A DNA stretch of 41,872 nucleotides from Verrucomicrobiota bacterium (GTDB lineage Bacteria; Verrucomicrobiota; Verrucomicrobiia; Verrucomicrobiales; Akkermansiaceae), in contig JAPLUI010000263.1 of the NCBI GenBank assembly GCA_026397725.1, positions 1 through 41,872 on the forward strand, in the 5' to 3' direction. Position 1 is the stretch's first letter. Each line of letters opens with the position of its first letter. This document shows, one piece after another, positions 41,751 through 41,872 of the stretch. The translations under genes and the position numbers were made by a program. The notes beneath the pieces were generated by a model. The model searched no databases, was not told the DNA's origin, and was given only the letters and a program-made list of their open reading frames with translations.

Positions 41751-41872
41751 TTAAGCCAGATTCTCCCATGTTTCCGTGAAATTCCGGCGCTTTTTCCGTT
41801 TGTCGTAGCAACAATATCTGGCCAGCGCCTTTTCAAGGGCGGCGGTCTCCTGGTCGCCACCTGCCAGCGAGT
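41751..41872 (-). CDS. C-terminal end of an unknown protein, cut by the window edge
   Basis: The minus strand reads LAGGDQETAALEKALARYCC then YDKRKKRRNFTETWENLA before TAA at 41751-41753. The helical, highly basic end looks like a true protein C-terminus (it may belong to the same defence locus as the PglX fragment), but 40 residues are too few for a family call. Between 41526 and 41750 lie a CCCAGGG/CCTACCCTGGG inverted repeat like that in the 820-bp repeat and an uninformative open frame. Confidence 0.4.
   Translation of the reverse strand, partial: SLAGGDQETAALEKALARYCCYDKRKKRRNFTETWENLA

Overview
The window most resembles the accessory region of a GC-rich Verrucomicrobiota genome, possibly a metagenome-derived assembly. 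The pointers are a secreted beta-strand-repeat protein with the C-terminal domain typical of that phylum, secreted DUF4838, DUF6807 and alpha-galactosidase-type proteins, an abundance of FGE/SUMF1-fold proteins, and several dispersed non-coding repeat families. No rRNA, tRNA, CRISPR array, reverse transcriptase or transposase gene was seen. All identifications come from motif recognition by eye; no database search was run.

Left part (1-6.95 kb). A dispersed repeat abuts a broken PIN toxin and an intact ribbon-helix-helix antitoxin. Next is a gene encoding a truncated von Willebrand A start, a transmembrane segment and two tandem FGE-fold domains. Both FGE domains end in a stretch that has the marks of a diversity-generating retroelement (DGR) variable region. 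Downstream lies an 820-bp direct repeat present twice. Each copy carries an AAC-rich, template-repeat-like version of the same stretch, and the two copies flank a small-protein/HNH endonuclease pair. An FGE fragment and a truncated nucleotidyltransferase with its partner follow, both cut at the same 29-nt repeat.

Central part (6.97-25.3 kb). This is a carbohydrate locus: secreted DUF4838/malectin protein, DUF6807 protein, GH27 alpha-galactosidase, a second alpha-galactosidase-like enzyme and, convergent, a 1274-aa secreted protein with autotransporter-type repeats, Ig and FN3 domains. A repeat-filled gap of about 1.4 kb with a PIN fragment precedes a 1333-aa Pls/PosA-type non-ribosomal peptide synthetase.

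Right part (25.5-41.9 kb). The first stretch is a graveyard of defence and toxin-antitoxin genes: a helicase C-terminal fragment, FitA with a FitB stub, an unknown gene split by an in-frame TGA, and a Fic N-terminal fragment. It is followed by a co-directional cluster: Ycf46-like AAA+ ATPase, DUF1257 (Ycf35-like), DUF2997, HigBA, Hsp70-like protein (interrupted by a 397-nt insertion with a target duplication), two FGE-fold paralogs and a helical-repeat protein, with a convergent radical-SAM activase-like gene. I consider this set the best candidate for an incompletely described NTP-dependent sensor or conflict system. The right edge holds a three-gene cassette of unknown function and the decayed 3' end of a BREX-type PglX methyltransferase.

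Two themes link the parts. FGE-fold ligand-binding modules recur next to NTPase and chaperone modules, and in one case are diversified in the DGR manner. Nearly every toxin-antitoxin or defence gene is broken at the edge of a dispersed repeat, so the region looks like a hotspot of insertion and loss.
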